Notes under the pieces: model-generated | Told to the model about the DNA's origin: nothing | Database searches by the model: none | The model's input: only the letters and a program-made list of their open reading frames with translations | Part shown: positions 1-5,787 of the stretch, piece after piece | Layout: each line of letters begins with the position of its first letter | Position numbering within the stretch: the first letter of the stretch is position 1 | NCBI GenBank assembly: GCA_024223125.1 | Contig: JAAEOP010000224.1 | Coordinates: forward strand, 1 to 11,061 | Source of the DNA: Chloroflexota bacterium | GTDB lineage: Bacteria; Chloroflexota; Anaerolineae; Promineifilales; Promineifilaceae | Direction of reading: 5' to 3' | Length of the DNA: 11,061 nucleotides | Translations under genes and position numbers: made by a program

Positions 1-50
1 ACCGCTTCAACATCCGCCATTTCAGCCGGTCGCAAAGTAAATTGGGTCAT
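1..50 (-). CDS. GNAT-family N-acetyltransferase, N-terminal fragment (runs off the left edge)
   Basis: Only the first 16 codons lie in the window. The ATG at 48-50 is preceded by a very strong Shine-Dalgarno, GGAGGAGG on the minus strand (58-65, 7 nt from the ATG), so the start is secure. The visible peptide is MTQFTLRPAEMADVEA. The pattern FTLRPAEMADVEAV closely matches the start of the next GNAT gene upstream (FTFRPAVLADAASVADV), and 'hRPA..aD...v' is the usual first strand and helix of GNAT acetyltransferases. It is therefore probably a tandem paralogue of the gene at 198-1241, lying downstream of it on the same strand. The acetyl-CoA site lies outside the window, so family membership rests on the N-terminus alone and the substrate is unknown. 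Confidence 0.6.
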   Translation of the reverse strand, partial: MTQFTLRPAEMADVEA

Positions 51-57
51 GAGAAAA

Positions 58-65
58 CCTCCTCC
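58..65 (-). promoter_or_regulatory. Strong Shine-Dalgarno of the left-edge GNAT gene
   Basis: The minus strand reads GGAGGAGG, with 7 nt to the ATG at 48-50. It fixes the start of the partial gene and contrasts with the weak or absent ribosome sites of several other genes here. Confidence 0.75.
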
Positions 66-147
66 AATAGATCGTCGGGCAAATCGCCGCTTTGTCGGGC
101 AAGACAGCGTTTTGCTCAACTGCTATAACGATTGAGTTGTGATGTCT

Positions 148-198
148 AGTACAGCGCGGCGCAAGTCCGTGTGCATCTAAATAGTTTCGCGCTGTACT
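148..198 (+). repeat. 51-bp inverted-repeat unit A
   Basis: Perfect 11-bp arms, AGTACAGCGCG (148-158) and CGCGCTGTACT (188-198), enclose a 29-nt centre containing CGTGTGCA (168-175) and TAAATA. It lies between the two left-hand GNAT genes. It is related to unit B (202-252) in the opposite orientation: both begin CTAGTACAG and carry CGTGTGCA at the same offset, 17 bases after the start of ACAG. This indicates diverged copies of one dispersed element, perhaps a MITE-like or RNA-hairpin repeat. There is no T-run after the stem, so it is not a classical intrinsic terminator. Confidence 0.7.
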
Positions 199-1241
199 TA
201 AACAGGTTGGCAGTTTGCATTATTTATTGCACACGCATTTATGCCAACCTGTACTAGTCCGGGACGCAGCTCTTTTTCAAAAACCATGTCGTGCCGTTGG
301 ACGGTCATACCTGCTTTTTTGTACAGACGGGTTGCTCCGGTCAGGTTGTCGGCGTCTACGCCCAGGCCGACTCGCTTACGCCCTTTTTGGTAGAATTCAA
401 CAAAGCTGTGTTGCAGCAGAGCTAGCCCCAGCCCTTGGAGGCGATACGGCCGTCGTACTGCCAAGATACTAACCCAACCCATCTCCGCATCATGATGCTC
501 CTGCTGACGACAAAGGCAAAGACCGGCAATTTCTTCCCCATCCATGGCCAGCCACCAGCCGGCCGGGTCATGGTGAGGGTCGTCTGCCAGCCAATGCCGC
601 CATTCTGCTTCTTGCTCTTCAATGGGACGGGGCACATGTCCCCAATGATCTTGAAAGGCTTCCTCTCTGGCGGCAATAATCGGCCGTAGCTCAGGTCGTT
701 CAATCAGGGAGTTTAGTGTGATGCCAGTGGGCCATGTAGGGGCAGCCGGTTCACCGTTGAACTCAATGACCATGCGCCAGAAGTCGCGGGAGTGGGTGTA
801 GCCATGTGTTTCTAGTAGTTGAATAGACGGTTTCGCGGCCGCCCAAATGCCGGTATCTACCGTCACCCTCAAATCTACTGGAATTTTGGGGAGGACCTGT
901 CTGGCTCGCCGCTCGGCCCAATTTACCAGGGCAGCGCCAATTCCCTGCCCTTCAAAATCGGGATGAACATGCCCCAAAAAGTTGGGGCGCACGGGCCGGG
1001 AACCGGTATCGTCTACATCAATATAGGCGATGACACGGCCGTTGCCATCCACCGCCACCCGGGCGCTTTTTTCCAGGTCAAACTCAGGCAATTGCCAGAA
1101 ACGCGCCATTTCTTGGGCCAGAACGCTCGATGTTCCAATGTATTTGTTGGCTGAAGCATTGGCAACATCGGCCACAGACGCAGCGTCTGCCAACACCGCT
1201 GGCCGAAACGTAAAATCGTTGGGCAAAACAATATCGTTCAT
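198..1241 (-). CDS. Double-domain GNAT N-acetyltransferase (MshD-like architecture)
   Basis: A 347-residue protein with two tandem GNAT folds, the layout of mycothiol synthase-like acetyltransferases. It should transfer an acetyl group from acetyl-CoA to an amine; the substrate cannot be read from sequence. Domain 1 has the CoA pyrophosphate loop EGQGIG in VHPDFEGQGIGAALVNW (about residues 92-108). Domain 2 has RLQGLG (about 267-272) followed by the conserved NLTGATRLYKKAGM segment (about 299-312). The reading frame continues upstream to a GTG at 1275-1277, but that has no ribosome site; the ATG at 1239-1241 has GAGG 11 nt upstream and starts just before the conserved FTFRPA segment. The last roughly 17 residues (after ELRPGLVQ) are encoded by palindromic repeat unit B and are probably not original protein. 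The gene lies 83 nt downstream of the HAD gene. Confidence 0.85.
   Translation of the reverse strand: MNDIVLPNDFTFRPAVLADAASVADVANASANKYIGTSSVLAQEMARFWQLPEFDLEKSARVAVDGNGRVIAYIDVDDTGSRPVRPNFLGHVHPDFEGQGIGAALVNWAERRARQVLPKIPVDLRVTVDTGIWAAAKPSIQLLETHGYTHSRDFWRMVIEFNGEPAAPTWPTGITLNSLIERPELRPIIAAREEAFQDHWGHVPRPIEEQEAEWRHWLADDPHHDPAGWWLAMDGEEIAGLCLCRQQEHHDAEMGWVSILAVRRPYRLQGLGLALLQHSFVEFYQKGRKRVGLGVDADNLTGATRLYKKAGMTVQRHDMVFEKELRPGLVQVGINACAINNANCQPV
202..252 (-). repeat. 51-bp inverted-repeat unit B, overlapping the 3' end of the GNAT gene
   Basis: Perfect 11-bp arms, ACAGGTTGGCA (202-212) and TGCCAACCTGT (242-252), enclose a 29-nt centre, the same arm and centre lengths as unit A. Read on the minus strand, it carries CGTGTGCA at the same offset from ACAG as unit A and then an AT-rich TAAATA segment. 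It lies inside the reading frame of the double GNAT gene and encodes its last residues and nearly its stop codon. Confidence 0.7.
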
Positions 1242-1324
1242 GTCAATTCTTGCCTCGGCGATTCTATCGAATCCCACTCAATCGTATGCTACTTACAAAC
1301 CCGCCACTCACCGCTTGCAATTGA

Positions 1325-1936
1325 CTACTCTCCCCAATGTATGCCTAAATTTTGCAATTCCTCCGTTAGATTAATGTCGGGGGTAAAAAGAATGCCTTTT
1401 ATCCCTATCTCTCTGGCGCCGGCGATGTTGTGGGCAAAATCGTCAATGAAGATGGCTTCTTCGGGGTGGCAGTCTAACCGCTCCAGCGTTAATTGATAGA
1501 GGCGCGGGTCGGGCTTCATGATTCCTTCTTCGGCCGAAATAGCAATCACATCAAAAGCATCGGCAATGTCAAATATATCGGTGAGGACACGCTGCAGATC
1601 GTCGAAGGCATTGCTGATGAGGGCAGTTTGGTAAGACGGCCGTAAACTGCAAATAAATGTTACTAACCCCTTATCCAACACATCCCCGGCCCAAAAATCC
1701 GTCTCAAATTCTGTCTGTTCGGCCGTTGTTAAATTGAAATGATTTCCCAACCAGGCCCAATGTTCATCATAGCTCACCTGACCGTGTTGGGCTTTTCGTC
1801 CCATGTCGCTGTTAAAGACGATGGCTTCAGCTTCATTCTTAGCCAACCCCAGCCGCTTCTCCCACTTGCGGCGGCCAGACCAATCTTGTGTACGTAAAAT
1901 GACGCCGCCAAAATCAAAAATCACTGCTTTGATCAT
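1325..1936 (-). CDS. HAD-superfamily hydrolase, subfamily IA (YihX-like)
   Basis: 203 residues, a normal length for a haloacid dehalogenase-like phosphatase with an alpha-helical cap. Motif I is VIFDFGGV with nucleophile Asp8; motif II is LISNAF with Ser108; motif III is the KPDP lysine, Lys141; motif IV is IFIDD with Asp165/Asp166. The second aspartate of the usual DxD motif is Gly10. This occurs in DFGGV/DLGNV-type HAD proteins such as E. coli YihX, so hydrolase activity is plausible but a standard general acid is missing. The likely reaction is dephosphorylation of a small metabolite or sugar phosphate. The start codon lies 4 nt after the stop of the upstream GNAT gene, implying translational coupling; the ribosome site is only A/G-rich. 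The substrate is unknown. Confidence 0.88.
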   Translation of the reverse strand: MIKAVIFDFGGVILRTQDWSGRRKWEKRLGLAKNEAEAIVFNSDMGRKAQHGQVSYDEHWAWLGNHFNLTTAEQTEFETDFWAGDVLDKGLVTFICSLRPSYQTALISNAFDDLQRVLTDIFDIADAFDVIAISAEEGIMKPDPRLYQLTLERLDCHPEEAIFIDDFAHNIAGAREIGIKGILFTPDINLTEELQNLGIHWGE

Positions 1937-1940
1937 TTGA

Positions 1941-2783
1941 TCACATTTCTTTTTTCATTTCAAGGCGACGGAAAGAATCAAAATAGCCCACTCGTTGAAA
2001 CCCGTCCCAAACAACGTCTTCACAAAAGTTTTCGGCAATGGCATCTTGCCGTTTGTGTCGCTGGTGCATAATGCTCAATACGGATTCGGTCACATCAGCT
2101 TCATCGCCGACGGTTACTTCCACAATGATGCGGGTCAACTGTAACAGACCGGCATGATAAGTAACCCAGCCACGGCCGCCATCATGAAGTTCAACCAGCA
2201 GTGCGGATAGGTTGCGTACATTTTGAAAGGTTTCAGTTTCATTTAGCCAGTTGGGTTTTGCTTTGCGATGGGAAAGCAAAATGAGAGCGTCTTCGTGGTT
2301 GAGCGGGGTGACACGCTTGATCCGATCTAGCGCTTTCTGGTTAAACTTGGGTGCTGGGGGACGGCGAGCAACAATAAGTTCACGGGTTTTGTGGAAGCCA
2401 AATTTTCGGAACATTTTATGGGCGGGGGTGTTCCCTTTGATCACTTCTAGCCAGATTGTGTCTATATCTTGGGTTTCTGCCTGGGCTATAAGACCTTCCA
2501 TAATGAGTGTGCCGGTGCCTAGACGACGGCCGTAAGGCAGCACACCCAACCGCGTAATCCAAGCTCGCCCCGGACGCACCCCTAACATGCCCAGGCCAAA
2601 CATCAAGTCCATTTCCTGATCATAAACGACACGAGAACAGGCCATGTTAATATCATAAACGCGTATGTATTCCTGAAACCGGGCCACATTCATAGGCATG
2701 GGCACCAAGTAATCCATACGAGTTTGGTTATAGGCGTCGGTCAGTTCTTCGACTGAAAATGTGGGTGCAGGTACAAGTTCCAT
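1941..2783 (-). CDS. GNAT-family N-acetyltransferase with a C-terminal extension
   Basis: A 280-residue protein starting MELVPAPTFSVEELTDAYNQTRMDY. The frame is open to 2888, but that would overlap the receiver gene by 83 bp. The ATG at 2781-2783, 22 nt after the receiver's stop, is preferred although its ribosome site is weak. Acetyl-CoA loop: LGVLPYGRRLGTGTLIM with RRLGTG at about residues 86-91, then WLEVIKGNTPAHKMFRKFGF (about 111-130), the N..A..m..k.GF signature of GNAT motif B. The C-terminal half (about 145-280) has no motif I recognise and could be a decayed second GNAT domain. It is probably in an operon with the receiver upstream and the HAD gene 4 nt downstream. The substrate is unknown. 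Confidence 0.85.
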   Translation of the reverse strand: MELVPAPTFSVEELTDAYNQTRMDYLVPMPMNVARFQEYIRVYDINMACSRVVYDQEMDLMFGLGMLGVRPGRAWITRLGVLPYGRRLGTGTLIMEGLIAQAETQDIDTIWLEVIKGNTPAHKMFRKFGFHKTRELIVARRPPAPKFNQKALDRIKRVTPLNHEDALILLSHRKAKPNWLNETETFQNVRNLSALLVELHDGGRGWVTYHAGLLQLTRIIVEVTVGDEADVTESVLSIMHQRHKRQDAIAENFCEDVVWDGFQRVGYFDSFRRLEMKKEM

Positions 2784-2805
2784 GAAGCAAGTTATCAGCG
2801 CAGAA

Positions 2806-3174
2806 TCAGGCGTCACGGAGATAGGCGGCGACTTGATCCGGAAATATTCTAATATCAATGGGTTTGGTAATGCAGCCGTCACAGCCATACTGCTCTGCGA
2901 TTTGCTGCGCTTTATCTGGCGGCCAGGCCGTTACGGCGACAATGGGAATATCACGCAGGTCTGGAATTTGACGCAGCAGGGTTACAACAGTTTGCCCATC
3001 TACATCTGGCAGCCCCATATCCACCAGAATGAGGTCGGGCTTTTCTTCAATGGCTGTGTTGACGCCAGTTTCGCCATCAAAAGCATGAAGGAGACGATAG
3101 TTGAATGGTTCTAAAACCCGTTCAACAAGCAGTTTGTTGGCGTAATTATCTTCAATTTGCAAGATTGTAACCAT
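2806..3174 (-). CDS. Stand-alone response regulator receiver (CheY/DivK-like)
   Basis: A 122-residue single REC domain with no output domain. Acidic pocket Glu8-Asp9; phospho-acceptor Asp52 in LILVDMGLPDVDG; Thr82 in VAVTAW; Lys104 in TKP. All residues needed for phosphorylation and switching are present. The start ATG (3172-3174) has GAGAGG on the minus strand about 9 nt upstream. It lies 22 nt after the Trm112-like gene and 22 nt before a GNAT gene. Such receivers pass a signal by protein contact or serve as a relay in a phosphorelay. The likely donor is the Hpt-bearing hybrid kinase encoded further upstream on the same strand (inference from synteny). Regulation probably follows the shared operon promoter near 3501-3529. 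Confidence 0.93.
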   Translation of the reverse strand: MVTILQIEDNYANKLLVERVLEPFNYRLLHAFDGETGVNTAIEEKPDLILVDMGLPDVDGQTVVTLLRQIPDLRDIPIVAVTAWPPDKAQQIAEQYGCDGCITKPIDIRIFPDQVAAYLRDA

Positions 3175-3196
3175 GAGTGTACCTCTCCCAATCAGG

Positions 3197-3451
3197 TTAG
3201 GCAGTAGGTGGTGGCACCGGCAATTTTTCTACAGGCGTATCTTTCCATTTTTCACCCTCTTCCACCAGCATAACGGGAATGCCATCACGGATAGGATATT
3301 TCAGACCGGTGTCAGTACAAACGAGCCAGCAGTTGTGAACTAGGTCTAATTGACCGGGATCGTCGCCGTATTGATCGGATTGTACGGCCACGGGACAGCG
3401 CAAGATTTCTAGAAGTTGGGGGCTGATAGGTGATTCCTGAGTTGTTGTCAT
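3197..3451 (-). CDS. Trm112-like small protein (UPF0434/YcaR type) with reduced cysteine set
   Basis: 84 residues starting MTTTQESPISPQLLEIL. The open frame extends upstream to 3571, but the ATG at 3449-3451 has GAGGA about 11 nt upstream and matches the family's usual start. Family hallmarks: LLEILRCP (residues 13-20) and YPIRDGIPVML (52-62), the conserved 'CP....YPI.DGIP.ML' frame of Trm112/YcaR proteins. These are small zinc-ribbon-like proteins that in eukaryotes and archaea activate methyltransferases; bacterial roles are poorly known. The usual CPxC is CPVA here, leaving Cys19, Cys41 and Cys45, so zinc binding may be lost or altered. The tail is Pro-rich (KLPVPPPTA). A promoter-like pair lies upstream at 3501-3529, and the receiver gene follows 22 nt downstream. 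Confidence 0.82.
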   Translation of the reverse strand: MTTTQESPISPQLLEILRCPVAVQSDQYGDDPGQLDLVHNCWLVCTDTGLKYPIRDGIPVMLVEEGEKWKDTPVEKLPVPPPTA

Positions 3452-3500
3452 GATAATTGAATCCTCGTAAAAATTGATTAGGGCATAATTCAGATATAGG

Positions 3501-3529
3501 ATGATACGCTCATCAAAAAAATGAAGCAA
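3501..3529 (-). promoter_or_regulatory. Candidate sigma-70-type promoter for the Trm112-like/receiver/GNAT/HAD unit
   Basis: On the minus strand, TTGCTT (3524-3529) and TATCAT (3501-3506) are separated by exactly 17 nt in an AT-rich region. The predicted transcript would start near 3494 and leave a leader of about 43 nt before the ATG at 3451. It lies in the 106-nt gap after the ATPase gene and would allow the small downstream genes to be expressed independently of it. Confidence 0.4.
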
Positions 3530-3557
3530 ATCTGTTTTTACCAAAAAGATGGGGGGA

Positions 3558-5678
3558 TTAGGGATCCACAATGCAGCGGAAGCCTACGGTGGAACTGACA
3601 AAGTCTGGCGCCAGCGAACTGCGATTGGCGGAACGAATGCGATCTTTGGCGTTGTTATTGGGCCAGGCGCCGCCGCGAATTGATTTGGTCAAACCTGTTT
3701 CGGGACCGGGTGGATTGTGATCAGGACTGATTTCGTAGTAGTCTTCATCATACCAATCGGCCGTCCATTCCCACATACTGCCCGCTAGACCATAAATGCC
3801 GAAGGGGCTGACGCCTCTGGGTAAGGCGTCTACCGGCTTCAAGTTGTCAAAGGAATCGCTTTGATAAACGGCTCTTTCAGGGTTGGGTTGTTCGTCGCCC
3901 CAGGGATAAGCACGGCCGTCTGTACCCCGCGCCGCATATTCCCATTCTGCTTCAGTTGGCAAACGGCCGCCCATCCATTGACAATACAAAGTGGCCCCAT
4001 ACCAGCTCACATGATTGACAGGATAATCGGCAAAACCGGTCAGGGGATAATATTGTACTGTGCCATCTCCTAAATCTTCTTCAATAAGATAACTGGTGAA
4101 ACCGCTAACGTCACGCGGGTGAGCGCAATCAAAGTTGTCACACGCTGCCTGATAGCTGCTCAGCCGGTTGAGCAAAGCCGCATACTGCTCTACATTGACC
4201 TCATATTGATCCATATAAAATGTATCTACCGACACTTCATGCTGCGGCATTTCATCGGGTGCGGCCGAAAAATTATTGACATGTGATCCCATCACAAAGG
4301 CGCCCCCTTCCACAAGGTTCATCGGCATCCCATCTTGCTCGCGGATAAAACTGTCGGCCAAAACAGTGGGACTGGGTGTGGGGGTGATGGTGGGGGTGAT
4401 GGTGGGTAAAGTGGGTGTGGGTGTTTTTGATGGTGTAGGGGTCATCGTTTGTGTGGGAGTGGGTGTGGCTGTTTCAGTGGGGATGGGTGTGGGTGATTCT
4501 ACAATGATGATGACAATTTCAGTTGGCTGTGATGAGGGCTGGGGTGTCGGTGAAGACCCCAAAATGCCAGACCTATCAGCCAACTGTTGGGGGATGCCTG
4601 AGCGGGCCAATGTGGGCGAAAAAATGACTAGGATAAACAAGAAAGCTGCCAGAACAGCTACGACCCAGAAACGGGGTTTTTGCCAGACAGCCTGCCTTTC
4701 TGTTCTTTGGAAAGTTTGCAGTGAGCCTTGTCCAGAAGCAACAAAAAAGGGCAGGTCTGATTTGGTTTCTGGGGCATTCTGGAACTTTTCTTCTTCTGAA
4801 AGGCGGCGACGGACGGCTCTGACATCGGCAACCGTAATCAGGTTCAGGTTTAATGATTGCTGCCGTTCAAATAACGCCTGGCAAATGAGTTGGGAATCGT
4901 AAGGGTGATTGCGTGTTAGGCGGGAGATGTGTTCGGCTACGTCTTTGAAGATGGTATATGTGACAGGTTCCTGTACTAGAGAAATGACGGCTTCGGTTTC
5001 CAAAGGGCCTACGTCCAATATTTGGGCTTGGATAAAAAGATTATTTATTTCGTCCGAGTAGGGTTGCCCTGTTTCTTCCCAGGTAAACAGGCAAGTAGCG
5101 CGATGATTTTTGTAGATAATCTGATGCAGATCGTGGATGGTTTTTGAATTTAAGGCGCCGGCTGTTATTTGGGCCAGCAACGCATTGAGATTGTCGAAAA
5201 GGAAGAGGAGTTTGGGACTGGTGTGGGCGCTGGATGCTGCCTGGTTTCCGTTGAGGGCGACGGCTGCCGGCAGCAGTAGTTGTTCTCGAAAAGCCTTAAA
5301 GGGATCGGCGATGAATGGGGTGCGATTTAGGGCGGGGAATTCTACTTTGGTTTGTTGCAAGCGGGTGACGGCCGTTTGCGCCACTTCCCACAAAAAGGCG
5401 CTTAAGCTGTCTAAAGATGTACGGGCCAGGTCAATGTACACGGCCGTAAAAGGTGGCTGTAATTCTCCGGCGGCAATTTGTTGCAAAATGGAAGTTTTGC
5501 CAATGTGGCGCGGACCGCGCAAAATCACCGGATGATCGGGGCCTTCTTCTGGTTTAGCTTGCAGCAGGGCCGCCCGTAACCAGGTAAAGACTGATTCACG
5601 GCCGACAAATAGTCGGCCGTTACCAGCCGATTCAGCTACATTATATGGGTTTTGCTCAACTGTTTGCTCTGCCATCAT
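3558..5678 (-). CDS. Membrane-anchored AAA/STAND-like ATPase fused to an FGE-sulfatase (C-type-lectin-fold) domain
   Basis: 706 residues in four parts. (1) ATPase, about 20-290: FVGRE (24-28), Walker A GPRHIGKTS (55-63), Walker B LLFLFDN (157-163) with Asp162 followed by Asn instead of the usual acidic residue. (2) One membrane span, about 337-353, preceded by Arg/Lys, so the ATPase should be cytoplasmic and the C-terminus outside. (3) Pro/Thr/Ser-rich linker, about 375-440. (4) FGE-sulfatase/SUMF1-type domain, about 452-703: VEGGAFVMGS, DEMPQHEVSVDTFYMDQYEV, PVNHVSWYGATLYCQWMGGRLPTEAEWEYAAR, AGSMWEWTADWY and GFRC. The region that holds the two catalytic cysteines in true formylglycine-generating enzymes reads RGGAWPNNNAKDRIRSANR and has no Cys, so sulfatase activation is unlikely; a binding or scaffold role is more plausible. 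Two ATGs start it (5676-5678, 5673-5675), neither with a clear ribosome site. It sits between a hybrid kinase and a receiver gene. Confidence 0.9.
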   Translation of the reverse strand: MMAEQTVEQNPYNVAESAGNGRLFVGRESVFTWLRAALLQAKPEEGPDHPVILRGPRHIGKTSILQQIAAGELQPPFTAVYIDLARTSLDSLSAFLWEVAQTAVTRLQQTKVEFPALNRTPFIADPFKAFREQLLLPAAVALNGNQAASSAHTSPKLLFLFDNLNALLAQITAGALNSKTIHDLHQIIYKNHRATCLFTWEETGQPYSDEINNLFIQAQILDVGPLETEAVISLVQEPVTYTIFKDVAEHISRLTRNHPYDSQLICQALFERQQSLNLNLITVADVRAVRRRLSEEEKFQNAPETKSDLPFFVASGQGSLQTFQRTERQAVWQKPRFWVVAVLAAFLFILVIFSPTLARSGIPQQLADRSGILGSSPTPQPSSQPTEIVIIIVESPTPIPTETATPTPTQTMTPTPSKTPTPTLPTITPTITPTPSPTVLADSFIREQDGMPMNLVEGGAFVMGSHVNNFSAAPDEMPQHEVSVDTFYMDQYEVNVEQYAALLNRLSSYQAACDNFDCAHPRDVSGFTSYLIEEDLGDGTVQYYPLTGFADYPVNHVSWYGATLYCQWMGGRLPTEAEWEYAARGTDGRAYPWGDEQPNPERAVYQSDSFDNLKPVDALPRGVSPFGIYGLAGSMWEWTADWYDEDYYEISPDHNPPGPETGLTKSIRGGAWPNNNAKDRIRSANRSSLAPDFVSSTVGFRCIVDP
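4374..4406 (+). other. G-quadruplex motif in the Pro/Thr linker coding region
   Basis: On the plus strand, four G-runs (4374-4376, 4380-4384, 4392-4396, 4404-4406) are separated by loops of 3, 7 and 7 nt, which satisfies the classical G3+ N1-7 rule. Two loops are identical (TGATGGT). This strand is the transcription template for the ATPase-FGE gene. Further G-runs continue to about 4500 because Thr-Pro codons read as GGTGT/GGGGT on this strand. Confidence 0.6.
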
Positions 5679-5749
5679 AGTCTAAATTTAACATCAATTG
5701 GCCTACTAAGCCATGTGCACTTACGAACGACATAAACCAACAATTTTCC

Positions 5750-5781
5750 ACCATGTCACCATGTCACCATGTCATTTTGTC
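5750..5781 (+). repeat. Short tandem repeat, 3 exact copies of ACCATGTC plus one degenerate
   Basis: 8-bp units start at 5750, 5758 and 5766; a fourth, ATTTTGTC (5774-5781), is degenerate. They lie in the 109-nt gap between the kinase and the ATPase-FGE gene. They could be slippage-prone or a regulator-binding array; nothing in the sequence decides. Confidence 0.7.
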
Positions 5782-5787
5782 ACCTTA

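Noticed and set aside
202..252. Integron attC-like site (GTTGGCA ... TGCCAAC)
   Set aside because: The ends do not fit the RYYYAAC/GTTRRRY core sites in the right order, there is no integrase or cassette array, and the unit is better explained as a copy of the 148-198 element.
1242..1277. Upstream GTG start for the double GNAT gene
   Set aside because: No ribosome site before the GTG, and the extra 12 residues precede the conserved GNAT start; the ATG at 1239-1241 fits better.
2784..2888. Upstream start of the 1941-2783 GNAT gene
   Set aside because: It would overlap the intact receiver gene by 83 bp; the internal ATG 22 nt after the receiver stop is more credible.
3452..3571. N-terminal extension of the Trm112-like protein
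   Set aside because: The extension covers an AT-rich intergenic region with a promoter-like pair; the ATG at 3449-3451 has a ribosome site and matches the family.
4276..4902. A plus-strand 208-codon frame full of Val/Gly repeats
   Set aside because: It is the antisense of the Pro/Thr linker and flanks of the ATPase-FGE gene; no ribosome site and no domain, so the repeats are only a mirror of Thr-Pro codons.
5750..5784. CRISPR-like array
   Set aside because: Units are 8 bp, directly adjacent with no spacers, and no cas gene is present.
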